Assembly (NCBI GenBank): GCA_031556475.1
Contig: JAVBSY010000039.1
Coordinates: 1-30,526 of the forward strand
DNA: 30,526 bases
Source: Azoarcus sp031556475
GTDB lineage: Bacteria > Pseudomonadota > Gammaproteobacteria > Burkholderiales > Rhodocyclaceae
Direction of reading: 5' to 3'
Made by a program: the position numbers and the translations under genes. The notes under the pieces were generated by a model that saw only the letters and a program-made list of their open reading frames with translations, had not been told where the DNA came from and did no database searches. Positions 10,501 through 17,025 of the stretch are shown in pieces; the first letter of the stretch is position 1; the number at the start of each line of letters is the position of its first letter.

Positions 10501-11984
10501 GACTTTCCACCCTGACCACCCCGTCCGGCCACACCCTCACCTACACCTGGGACAAGGACCGCCTCACCGGCGTCAATCTCGACGGCAGCGCGCTCATCAC
10601 CGACATCACCCGCGCTCCCTTTGGCGCACTCGATGCCTGGCGCTGGGCCGACGGCACCGACACCGTGCGCCTGTTCAACCGCAACGGCGAACCCATCGCC
10701 CAGGCCGTGCAACTGCCCAACGAGGCCACCCACAGCACCGTACTGACCCGGGATGCCGCGGGGCGCATCACCCACATCGAAGAAACGGACACCCCCAATC
10801 AGACCTACACCTACGACCTGGCCGACCGGCTCAAGCAGGCCGAAGGCCACTGGGGCACGCTCGGCTGGACCTATGACGGCACCGGCAACCGCCAGAGCCA
10901 AACCCAGACCGGCCTCGCCAACACCGCCTACACCTACCCCACCACCAGCCACCGCCTGCAAACGAAGACCGGCCCCGACCCCAAGAGCTACACCTACGAC
11001 CCCTCGGGCCGGCTCACCAGTGACGGCAGCCTCACCTACGTCTACGACGGCGCGGGACGACTCAAGGAGATCCGCCAGGGTGCGAACGTCATGCGCTACG
11101 GCTACAGTCCGGACGGACGGCGTCTGTACAAGGACAACGGCACCGAACAGCGTCTGTTTGTGCATGACGAACAGGGGCTCCTGCTCGGCGAGTACCGCGC
11201 CACCGCCACAAGCTGGAGCCTCGTGGCCGAATACGTGTGGCTCGGCGAGCTACCGGTGGCCACGATCAAGCCCGACCCAGCCAACCCGAACGCAACCCAG
11301 GTCTATCGGATCGAGCCCGATCACCTGGGCACGCCCAGGCGGGTGGCGGACAGTCAGAACAACACCGTGTGGCGTTGGAGCAGTGCGCCGTTCGGGGACA
11401 CCGTGCCCAATGAGGATCCCAGTGGCAGCGGGCAGAACTTCACGCTGAACCTGAGGTTCGCCGGGCAGTACTTCGACAGAGAGTCGGGGATGCATTACAA
11501 CTTCAATCGGTATTACAACTCGAAGGACGGTAGATACATCAGTTCCGATCCGATCGGGCTGGAGGGGGGAATCAATACCTACATCTACGTGGGCGGAAAT
11601 CCAATCAACTATATCGATCCACTAGGATTGATGAAGTTGCCAAATGACCCTAGTGGGCTATCCTCCGACTGGCAGCGCGACTCGTCTTACCGCGATCCCA
11701 ACGGCGAACGATATCGCCACCCGAGTGGTGACAGTGTCGACTTCCACCGCGGAAGGCCCGATGCTCCTGGCTGGCGAGGCAAAGATCACTGGCATCACAA
11801 CGGAGGGGAAGAACATTTGAAACCTGGCGATGAAATTCCAGACCCTCAGCCAACCCCGCCAGCCGACGATTCACAAAACAATCAGAAAAACATGTGCGGG
11901 AAAGGGTGCCAGCAAGTCTGGAAAGCCATTCGCGACACTACAGGAGCCATAATTTTCTTTGCCATTGCTTGGGTTTGCGCCTAG
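7521..11984 (+). CDS. RHS/YD-repeat polymorphic toxin with Sec signal peptide
   Basis: A 1487-residue RHS protein. AGGA seven bases upstream supports the ATG. Residues 1-22 are a signal peptide (LLAALLFCLALAPALSIAA). A Cys-rich domain of about 180 residues follows (CPAGYTLSGVLGTC, CPQGSTLDPATGQC), then a DUF6531-like entry (GDKHLLETDW, LERRYNS). About twenty YD repeats of the GRLTRLTRPDG type occupy roughly 270-1240. The RHS core closes with RFAGQYFDRESGMHYN and ends at DPLGL, residues 1366-1370. The last 117 residues are a variable tail with GWRGKDHWHHNGGEEHL and a hydrophobic C-terminal end (AIIFFAIAWVCA). By family knowledge the repeats form a shell around the tail toxin, which is released by self-cleavage near the end of the core. 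No PAAR or VgrG is present here, and export through Sec is inferred from the leader. The tail family and activity are not recognised. The coding strand is very C-rich, producing long empty frames on the other strand. Confidence 0.93.
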   Translation: MARLLAALLFCLALAPALSIAADPPGLDPDPIPALNPLCLTANSRIECRPPEPGPWRCTAAFPNSVIQSDDPPCSLADETVAPTARRCSYDEAWVYAETNRSYHPQCGYFQRAGLVVRNEHHSLGFLSSLEDRYGITNDCTAQPITSINAVATCVRSFNCPAGYTLSGVLGTCTRPRTCPQGSTLDPATGQCLIPPEKATDRCPSLNKPISIGYGDKHLLETDWHSPDPLATQLERRYNSLALDAATPLLGPGWRLPIERALEPGTDTLTARRPDGRLYRFTTDATGWHPADPDIDERIEVRPTGWRLTTPEHTLEDYDSTGRLTRLTQADGTLIDLIRATDGTLLALQDAVGRRWSLGYDTGRLASLTAPDGATVRYGYDAGQLTTVTYPDGTVRRYHYNEAAHTGGANLPRALTGLTDERGVRLLTWTYDATGRATSSELAGGLDRYRLAYTTTADGTHTDVTDPLGTVRGYDFTLRHGVLKPTAQTQPGGAGCGPAAETIDYDANGNPTRTRDFDGIEHTTTYDPARNLETRRTETSAGLTRTTTTAWHTRWRQPIERTEAGKRTTWRYHGDTINGVTVSCAPTLPEALPLLCQRTEQATQDADGTQGLAATDDATVTARTWRWTYDVKGRLTNNKTPVGLTEYSYAYYLDTNANPNLRGRLSILSDGLGMRTVINAYDGAGRILQSTDPNGLATTYQYDPRGRLTRSQSGTEQTTYTYDPAGRLTRLTRPDGSLLDYTYDDAGRLTAVTDADGNRSTYTLDAAGNRIGEHLTDAAGQSILQRRYTRDPLGRIATETDGEGASTDYQYRASGALTLTTAPLERNRHTGFDAFGRPSTDTDPLNQTITTTYDPADRIKTVTDPKGLVTTYTHDGLGNLTRLQSPDSGTHTYTFDAAGYLAKHTEYTTTGGVLRSARYTRDALFRVTRTILADDTHTYTYDNCPNGKGRLCAMQNGAGQIGWSYDAHGRITQRSTTLGAHTLTTGASFDAAGRLSTLTTPSGHTLTYTWDKDRLTGVNLDGSALITDITRAPFGALDAWRWADGTDTVRLFNRNGEPIAQAVQLPNEATHSTVLTRDAAGRITHIEETDTPNQTYTYDLADRLKQAEGHWGTLGWTYDGTGNRQSQTQTGLANTAYTYPTTSHRLQTKTGPDPKSYTYDPSGRLTSDGSLTYVYDGAGRLKEIRQGANVMRYGYSPDGRRLYKDNGTEQRLFVHDEQGLLLGEYRATATSWSLVAEYVWLGELPVATIKPDPANPNATQVYRIEPDHLGTPRRVADSQNNTVWRWSSAPFGDTVPNEDPSGSGQNFTLNLRFAGQYFDRESGMHYNFNRYYNSKDGRYISSDPIGLEGGINTYIYVGGNPINYIDPLGLMKLPNDPSGLSSDWQRDSSYRDPNGERYRHPSGDSVDFHRGRPDAPGWRGKDHWHHNGGEEHLKPGDEIPDPQPTPPADDSQNNQKNMCGKGCQQVWKAIRDTTGAIIFFAIAWVCA
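11228..11630 (+). repeat. RHS core 3' repeat, copy 1
   Basis: This segment of the full-length RHS gene is repeated at 12438-12840 with a constant offset of 1210 bases and no indel. Identity is highest in the first three quarters (AATACGTGTGGCTCGG onward) and falls after the RYY codons near 11515. It ends at the DPxGL codons where the tails diverge. Confidence 0.95.
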
Positions 11985-12026
11985 CACCTAACCTGCGAGA
12001 GAGTCGCCATTTTTAAGGAAGCCACA

Positions 12027-12401
12027 ATGGAAGACAAAATCATCGAAAACCCAGGGGGTTTTTTTGAAGCGCAGGGATGTTTTCACGATACAAAGGTGGA
12101 GCAATTTAGGTGGTTGTTTAAGCAGAAATCGTTGAGTCTGTTTATCAATGATTTGAACAGTAATTTCCGAGGGCTGCCCGAATATCAGGGGAAAATGCCT
12201 GTCGAAATAGTGCTAGTTGGTGTGAACGGCTTCACTGCTGAAATTAGCGCGGAAGATGAAGTACTTCACATCGACGAGATGAGCGTAACCAGGGAGCCTA
12301 CAGGCATCGGACACACTGTTTCGATACGCTTCTGGCCTGATGGGCATTTGGGCCTAAGATGTGATTCGGTTGCAATAAAGCGCCACGCCTCTAGTCAGTG
12401 A
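12027..12401 (+). CDS. Candidate immunity protein for RHS tail 1
   Basis: A 124-residue soluble protein with no signal peptide or membrane segment and no family I recognise. AAGGA about seven bases upstream supports the start. The gene begins 42 bases after the RHS stop and is much more AT-rich than the RHS core, as is typical of tail/immunity cassettes. It contains PVEIVLVGVNGFTAEISAED and VSIRFWPDGHLGLRCD, a beta-rich pattern. Position is the only argument for immunity; toxin binding is not shown by the sequence. Confidence 0.7.
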   Translation: MEDKIIENPGGFFEAQGCFHDTKVEQFRWLFKQKSLSLFINDLNSNFRGLPEYQGKMPVEIVLVGVNGFTAEISAEDEVLHIDEMSVTREPTGIGHTVSIRFWPDGHLGLRCDSVAIKRHASSQ

Positions 12402-12432
12402 AGAATTGTAAGCTCAAATCATCTGGGCGCTG

Positions 12433-13275
12433 GTGACCGAATACGTGTGGCTCGGTGAGCTACCGGTGGCCACGATCAAGCCCGATCCAAACAATCCGAA
12501 CGCAACGAAGGTCTATCGGATCGAACCCGATCACCTGGGCACGCTCAGACGCGTGGCGGACAGCCAGAACAATACGGTGTGGCGCTGGAGTAGCGCGCCG
12601 TTCGGGGATACGGTGCCCAATGAGGATCCCGGTGGCAGCGGGCAGAGCTTCACGCTGAATCAGAGGTTCGCCGGGCAGTACTTCGACAGAGAGTCGGGGA
12701 TGCATTACAACTACAATCGGTACTACGATCCGGCTACGGGGCGGTATGATCAGTCTGATCCGATCGGGCTCGAGGGGGGGATCAACACTTACACTTATGT
12801 GACCAACAATCCGTTGAGCTATGTTGACCCGGAGGGGTTGTCGGCAGGGGCTGTAGCGCTCAGTGGATTTGGATTCGGTGGAGCTTCATCTGGCGCTGGA
12901 GCAGGCGCCGCTGGCGCGGGTGCCGCAGGTGGCGCCGCAGCGCTCGGCGCAGGCGCTGCCGTCGTAGGCGCAAGGGCCGTCGGTTATGGCATCGGCACGC
13001 TGATTTATCCGTATGTCGAGCCGTATGTTTCTGAGTTTGTGGATTGGTGCGTTGCTGCTACGTCAGGATCGGGGCGCTGGAGCTGCACGGCTTCATGCAA
13101 TGTGCAGGTTATTAATTCTACTCTTGATGGGAAAGTGCCAAGCCGGGTGACAGGGAGTGCCAGAGGGAAAACAGAGTCAGAAGCTTGTGCTGAGGCTAAA
13201 CGAGCTGCTACGCAATCAGCTCCTGCCGGAACATACGCACGACACTGCCAGTGTACTGCTTGTTCTAAAAATTAG
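12433..13275 (+). CDS. Displaced (orphan) RHS tip with alternative tail
   Basis: The frame encodes the last 135 or so core residues again (EYVWLGELPVATIKP to NPLSYVDPEGL, DPEGL at 132-136), then a new tail of 144 residues. The tail starts with a Gly/Ala-rich segment (GAGAGAAGAGAAGGAAALGA) and ends in a Cys-rich domain with seven cysteines (RWSCTASCNVQVIN, ARHCQCTACSKN). The only start is GTG at 12433 inside the core homology. A stop lies 22 bases upstream and no good ribosome-binding site is seen, so it may be silent until recombined into the full gene. Such orphan tips are known from Rhs loci of enterobacteria. Tail activity is unknown; similar Cys-rich RHS tails exist, but I cannot name the family. 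Confidence 0.82.
   Translation: MTEYVWLGELPVATIKPDPNNPNATKVYRIEPDHLGTLRRVADSQNNTVWRWSSAPFGDTVPNEDPGGSGQSFTLNQRFAGQYFDRESGMHYNYNRYYDPATGRYDQSDPIGLEGGINTYTYVTNNPLSYVDPEGLSAGAVALSGFGFGGASSGAGAGAAGAGAAGGAAALGAGAAVVGARAVGYGIGTLIYPYVEPYVSEFVDWCVAATSGSGRWSCTASCNVQVINSTLDGKVPSRVTGSARGKTESEACAEAKRAATQSAPAGTYARHCQCTACSKN
12438..12840 (+). repeat. RHS core 3' repeat, copy 2
   Basis: Second copy of the segment at 11228-11630, in the same orientation and codon phase. Weak similarity extends to about 12421. Recombination between copies would delete 1210 bases (tail 1 and its candidate immunity gene) and join tail 2 to the full-length core in frame. Confidence 0.95.
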
Positions 13276-13283
13276 GATATTGC

Positions 13284-13598
13284 ATGAAAAAAATCTTTGA
13301 AGTCGTCAAGGTTTTTGATATTGAGCCATTTGTGGCCGGAGACGGGGATTTATTTCGATTTCGTTTAGAGATTACTCAAGAAGTTGGAGCAAAAATATAT
13401 ATTGGCAAGGTTTACAGACAAGAATTTTATCGACTCCAACCCTTGTTTCCTCAATCAGGAGGCGAGCCACCTGATTGGAAAAATGATGCTCAAATTTTTG
13501 TAATTGACGAGATGTTTGACGCCAAGCTGCTACAAGGAAATTCCGTGGAGGATATTGTTATTAAATTTCAAGCAGCATTGACGAATATCTTTGGATAA
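13284..13598 (+). CDS. Candidate immunity protein for RHS tail 2
   Basis: A 104-residue AT-rich gene starting 8 bases after the orphan tip, with AGGA seven bases before its ATG. The product is soluble, mixed alpha/beta in appearance (YIGKVYRQEFYRLQPLFP, NAQIFVIDEMFD-like pattern near residues 66-78) and ends with an amphipathic helix. No family is recognised. Tight coupling to the tail-2 frame is the argument for an immunity role. Confidence 0.7.
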   Translation: MKKIFEVVKVFDIEPFVAGDGDLFRFRLEITQEVGAKIYIGKVYRQEFYRLQPLFPQSGGEPPDWKNDAQIFVIDEMFDAKLLQGNSVEDIVIKFQAALTNIFG

Positions 13599-13606
13599 TT
13601 GCGATG

Positions 13607-13739
13607 TGACCTGCCCGATTTTTCCGAGCAAGTGAACTGCTCCGAGTTTGTCGGAGGCTTCAACCTGAGAGAGGATGGAGCGATGAAAATATCGACGAGA
13701 TATTCCCCGGAACTGCGCAGCAAGCGTAGGGTGGGCTAA
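13607..13739 (+). mobile_element. IS3-type element remnant (left end and start of orfA)
   Basis: The segment begins TGACCTGCCCGATTTT, an IS3-family-like end. A ribosome-binding site (GAGAGAGGATGG) follows, then an ATG at 13683 whose product MKISTRYSPELRSK matches the first residues of IS3-group OrfA. Similarity breaks near 13722, where a REP-like flank takes over, and the frame stops at 13737. Only the left end remains; no right end was seen in the window. Confidence 0.6.
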
Positions 13740-13759
13740 GGCCGTCAGGCCGTGCCCAC
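13731..13759. repeat. REP-like palindrome next to the RAYT gene
   Basis: GTGGGC (13731-13736) is inverted as GCCCAC (13754-13759), with an inner GGCC/GGCC pair. The sequence AGGGTGGGCTAAG is the kind found beside REP-associated transposases. It marks the likely left edge of the RAYT element, at the break of the IS3 remnant. Confidence 0.5.
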
Positions 13760-13792
13760 GCGGAACAAACCTGAGCATTATATGATGCGCCC

Positions 13793-14254
13793 ATATCACA
13801 CTATCGGCGAAGTTTTATCCCTGGAGGCACTTATTTTTTCACGGTTGCGTTGGCAAATCGGCAGTCTGGTTTGCTCGTGACCGAGATCGACAGACTGCGT
13901 CGTGCCTATCGGAACACCACTGCCAGATGGCCCTTCGAAACAGTCGCGATCTGCATACGTCCTGACCATCTTCATGCCCTTTGGACATTGCCTCCTCACG
14001 ACAGCAACTACGCCACACGCTGGCAGAGCATAAAAAGAGGCTTTTCGTCAGGGTTACCAGCGGCGCCGGAGCGAAGCCGGAGCAAAATGGCCAAGCGTGA
14101 AAAGGGGCTTTGGCAGCGGCGGTACTGGGAACACCAGATTCGTGACGAGGCTGACCTGTCGCGGCACGTGGAATACGAAATTCGCAGGGCAGGTCAGTAC
14201 CACGCGTGGTCCGGTACTGGCGTGATCGGTCCTATTAAACCGGCAATCAAATAG
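13793..14254 (+). pseudogene. REP-associated tyrosine transposase (RAYT, Y1 family), decayed
   Basis: A single-strand transposase of the TnpA-REP type that normally mobilises REP palindromes. Similarity starts at YRRSFIPGGTYFFTVAL (from about 13802) and includes the HUH-type metal motif in RPDHLHALWTLPP, then RWQSIKRGFS and LWQRRYWEHQIRDEADLSRHVEY. No ATG, GTG or TTG occurs between the stop at 13772 and the first conserved residues; the first possible start (TTG at 13850) lies after conserved strand 1. Past HVEY the family's usual NPVKHG segment is replaced by an unrelated end that runs into an inverted repeat. The gene is probably inactive, although an unusual ATA start at 13793 cannot be excluded. 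Confidence 0.75.
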
Positions 14255-14359
14255 GTTTAAATAATCACAACAACGGAACTTCTCTACCATTCATCACGCC
14301 TGCCAAGCACATGAAATGCCAAAAGGATATCAAATCCTATTTGATTGCCGGGTTAATAG
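14232..14359. repeat. 24-bp inverted repeat around an 80-base spacer
   Basis: 14232-14255 and 14336-14359 are inverted copies with 23 of 24 bases paired, sharing the core CCGGCAATCAAATAGG. The left arm covers the last codons and stop of the RAYT remnant. The spacer has no gene. It could be a REP/BIME-like pair mobilised by the RAYT, or the ends of a miniature element. Confidence 0.75.
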
Positions 14360-14441
14360 AATAGAAGCGAGCAAAAATGAACGACTTCGGCGAGCAATCC
14401 TTTCTCGACGTCTGGCTTGCTCGCCCACCTAAAAGTTACAT

Positions 14442-15641
14442 TTACCTGTCTCTGACAATTATGTCCGTAAGCTGATCAAAATCACCGAACCAGAAAACGG
14501 CTGAAGTTCTGCGGATTTGATCGGTTGGAAAGGAAACATACGTAAAAGGCATGGGAGTGGATGAGCCCGCCGCGTAAGTGGGAAAACCTACCCCCACCGA
14601 TATGCTGCCGCATTGGTCATCGTCAGGGTTGGTGCAGTAGATCGTTTTTTCCAGCCTGAAAACACCCCCATGTTTATAGGGAGCGGCAAAGCCTACTTTT
14701 TTCCCGGTTGGAAGCGTCCATATGAACGCGACGTGCGAGAAACGGTCCCTGTTGATCATGTGAGTCGGTCCCGCCCATATGTCGACGATCCATTCATCCT
14801 GCGCGGACAAGCGGAAATCGTCTTGAGGTGAAACCTCTATGACGGCGTCGGGAGCAGTGAGATCGGGCCTGACCAGGTACATTTTCAGGTTATATGCCCT
14901 GGCTGTGGCTCTATTCAGGTAAAAACCATGCCCTGTGCCAAATTCATCCCATGTGCCGATAACATGATGGAAAAGGGATTTCTGGGAAAAATGCCAGTCG
15001 AGGCGTGTGGCTGTTCCTGCGCTGGTTTGCACCGTCGATGCATAGGCATCCATGGAGTTGAGATCGAACATGAGAAGTGGATTGGTCACCTCATGGTACG
15101 GCTCACATGGAGAGGTGCCCACGGTTACGGCCTTGTCCTGCCCAGGGTATAAGTCAGGCGCATATCTGGCCACAGTGTCGGTATAGGCTTGTGCCCAATC
15201 TGCCTGGTTGACCGAGGTGGCCGTTGAACGTAGATCGACGCCTATCGACCATTGGTAGCCCCTCGCATTTCCACCGCCTTGATTTATCAAGGGGTTAAGC
15301 GTCGTGTGATCGAAGTCCGTGCGATTGTTGGTGCCGAGATAACCGCCATTTGAAAACTGCCATGCGGCACCTGCTCCGCTGCGCGATTCCAGAACCTGTA
15401 CATGGGTGTTGGTGCTATCCCCCAGTATCAACGAAGTGGCAATGCCTCCATTGTTTTTTGAAAAGCCGACATGAGCAAAAGTGGTGCTCCCCCAAAGAGA
15501 CAAGGTGTGTGTGGGTTGAGTAACAGAGTATTGTGGAACGAAGCAGTGATATGTACTGGAAACGGGAGCATCGGGTGCGGCGGTTGCGAACGCATTTGCA
15601 CTGACTATGGAAAGTGCTATCGACAATAGGCTCTTATTCAT
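14442..15641 (-). CDS. Exported protein of unknown function
   Basis: A 399-residue protein that I do not recognise. It has a clear signal peptide (MNKSLLSIALSIVSANAFA, cleavage near residue 20), no further membrane segment and no PEP-CTERM or lipobox. The mature part is rich in aromatic residues and beta-prone (HTLSLWGSTTFAHVGF, QDEWIVDIWAGPTHMINRD, VAFIWTLPTGKKVGFAAPYK), suggesting a beta-rich secreted domain. Two Cys-bearing segments (TYHCFVP; YCTNPDDDQCG) may form disulfides. GGTGGTG lies about six bases upstream of the ATG. The gene is clearly more AT-rich than the backbone and sits alone between transposon debris and a radical SAM gene, so recent transfer is plausible. Confidence 0.8.
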   Translation of the reverse strand: MNKSLLSIALSIVSANAFATAAPDAPVSSTYHCFVPQYSVTQPTHTLSLWGSTTFAHVGFSKNNGGIATSLILGDSTNTHVQVLESRSGAGAAWQFSNGGYLGTNNRTDFDHTTLNPLINQGGGNARGYQWSIGVDLRSTATSVNQADWAQAYTDTVARYAPDLYPGQDKAVTVGTSPCEPYHEVTNPLLMFDLNSMDAYASTVQTSAGTATRLDWHFSQKSLFHHVIGTWDEFGTGHGFYLNRATARAYNLKMYLVRPDLTAPDAVIEVSPQDDFRLSAQDEWIVDIWAGPTHMINRDRFSHVAFIWTLPTGKKVGFAAPYKHGGVFRLEKTIYCTNPDDDQCGSISVGVGFPTYAAGSSTPMPFTYVSFPTDQIRRTSAVFWFGDFDQLTDIIVRDR

Positions 15642-16038
15642 TTTATCACCACCATTGCAATTGATTGATGGAGTGATTCTTATAAGGCAAGCCAGACGGC
15701 CGATGTAAGTTGAATGTGTAATCAGTTATTGCGGTTGGCTATATATTTCATTAAGTATCACGCTCAAGTGACGGCGTGGTTTAAAAAATTGCTGCTGGGG
15801 AGCGAGTAAAATGAAACCTGGTGCAAGGCCGCCGCGTGTTTCTTTCTGGCCTGTGCTCTAATGGCACTTGACCAGTATCCCGAAGGGATCAAAAACCTTG
15901 GCTGCGCAATTGCCATGGAGGCCGATGTTGCAATGTCGATATCATTCATGTGCGAGTTGTGCGGCCATCGGCAATTGCGAAGAAACCTGCCGTCGAACAG
16001 GCTCATGAAGGTGTAACTACGGAATTTGCCGCGTGTCC
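15642..16038. other. 397-base gene-free stretch with an inverted repeat
   Basis: No convincing gene is seen. An inverted repeat pairs 15905-15918 (CGCAATTGCCATGG) with 15965-15979, with one bulged base and a 46-base spacer, upstream of the radical SAM gene. An 80-codon minus-strand frame (15764-16006) lacks a ribosome-binding site and any recognisable sequence. The left part is AT-rich and probably carries the promoter of the exported protein. Confidence 0.4.
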
Positions 16039-16938
16039 ATGAATGCTGTTTTTCCTATTCGCTACGTTGAGCCTGTGTTCCGCCCACCGAGCGAGGCGGA
16101 GTCCTTGATTCTGCCGGTAACCGATGGGTGTTCGTGGAGCCAGTGTACGTTTTGCGAGATGTACACCGCGCCGCAGAAGCGTTTCCGTGCCCGTGACGAG
16201 GGCGAGGTGGTGGAAAGCATTCGCCGCTGCGGCGAAATCTATGGTTCCGATGTGCGTCGCGTCTTTCTTGCCGACGGCGATGCGATGGTGCTGCCCACGC
16301 GCCGCCTGCTTGTTGTGCTGGAGGCGATAGCACGCTATCTGCCGGCGGTGCACCGCGTGTCCAGTTATTGCTTGGCGCGCAATCTGCGCAAGAAGAGTGT
16401 TGCCGAACTGCGTGCGTTGCGTGAGGCCGGATTGCGGCTTGCGTACCTTGGTGCCGAATCGGGCGATGATGAGGTGTTGGCCCGGGTCAGCAAGGGCGAA
16501 ACGTATGACAGCACGCGTGAGGCGCTGGACAAGCTGGGCGAGGCGGGGATCGTGCGCTCGGTGATGCTGCTCAATGGACTCGGTGGCGAGGCTTTGAGCG
16601 GGCAGCATGCGGACAATTCCGCGCGGCTCGTCAACGCCACGCAGCCGGAATATCTGGCGACACTGGTGGTGAGCACCCCGAAAGGGGATGCCCGTTTGAA
16701 GACGGGGTTCGTGGATTGGCGGCCGTTGGCCCAGCACGGATTGTTTGTGGAGATGGAGCGTTTGCTCGTGCAGCTTGAATTGCGCCGTACCGTGTTCCGC
16801 TCCGATCACGCTTCCAACTGGCTGGTGTTGAAAGGTACGCTGAACGTGGATAAGGAACGCTTGCTCGCTCAGGTGCGCGAGGCCATCGCCGATCCTGGGG
16901 CCGCGCATTTGCGGCCGGTCTGGGCGCGCGGTTTATAG
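16039..16938 (+). CDS. Radical SAM protein
   Basis: A 299-residue radical SAM enzyme with a single domain. The [4Fe-4S] cluster motif is GCSWSQCTFCEMY near residue 31, with spacing Cx4Cx2C instead of the classical Cx3Cx2C; this variant is typical of a subgroup with an Elp3/MiaB-type fold. Further landmarks are RRVFLADGDAMVLP, GLRLAYLGAESGDDEVLARV and a substrate half without extra cysteine clusters. The reaction is unknown. The ATG at 16039 is preferred; a GTG at 16033 would add two residues, and neither has a strong ribosome-binding site. The gene stands alone, convergent with the yfi operon and separated from it by GC-rich hairpins. Confidence 0.88.
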   Translation: MNAVFPIRYVEPVFRPPSEAESLILPVTDGCSWSQCTFCEMYTAPQKRFRARDEGEVVESIRRCGEIYGSDVRRVFLADGDAMVLPTRRLLVVLEAIARYLPAVHRVSSYCLARNLRKKSVAELRALREAGLRLAYLGAESGDDEVLARVSKGETYDSTREALDKLGEAGIVRSVMLLNGLGGEALSGQHADNSARLVNATQPEYLATLVVSTPKGDARLKTGFVDWRPLAQHGLFVEMERLLVQLELRRTVFRSDHASNWLVLKGTLNVDKERLLAQVREAIADPGAAHLRPVWARGL

Positions 16939-16946
16939 CGCGGGGT

Positions 16947-16991
16947 GCGGCGCGGAAAGCGCCGCGCGCCGGTGTTTGCTGCCCCGGCGCG
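16947..16991. terminator. Two GC-rich hairpins between convergent genes
   Basis: Stem 1 pairs 16947-16953 with 16959-16965 around GGAAA. Stem 2 pairs 16965-16972 (CGCGCCGG) with 16984-16991. They lie just after the radical SAM stop and 35 bases beyond the yfiB stop. There is no U-run on the plus strand, so they probably act as a bidirectional transcript end. Confidence 0.5.
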
Positions 16992-17025
16992 GGCTGTTGC
17001 ACGTTTTTCCCTGCGCGATGTTTTC

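Noticed and set aside
8208..11165. Very long open frames on the minus strand opposite the RHS gene (343 and 621 codons)
   Set aside because: They result from the C-rich repeated codons of the plus-strand RHS gene. Their products are low-complexity Gly/Val/Ala with no family similarity.
15764..16006. 80-codon minus-strand frame before the radical SAM gene
   Set aside because: No ribosome-binding site, no similarity, composition not typical of coding sequence.
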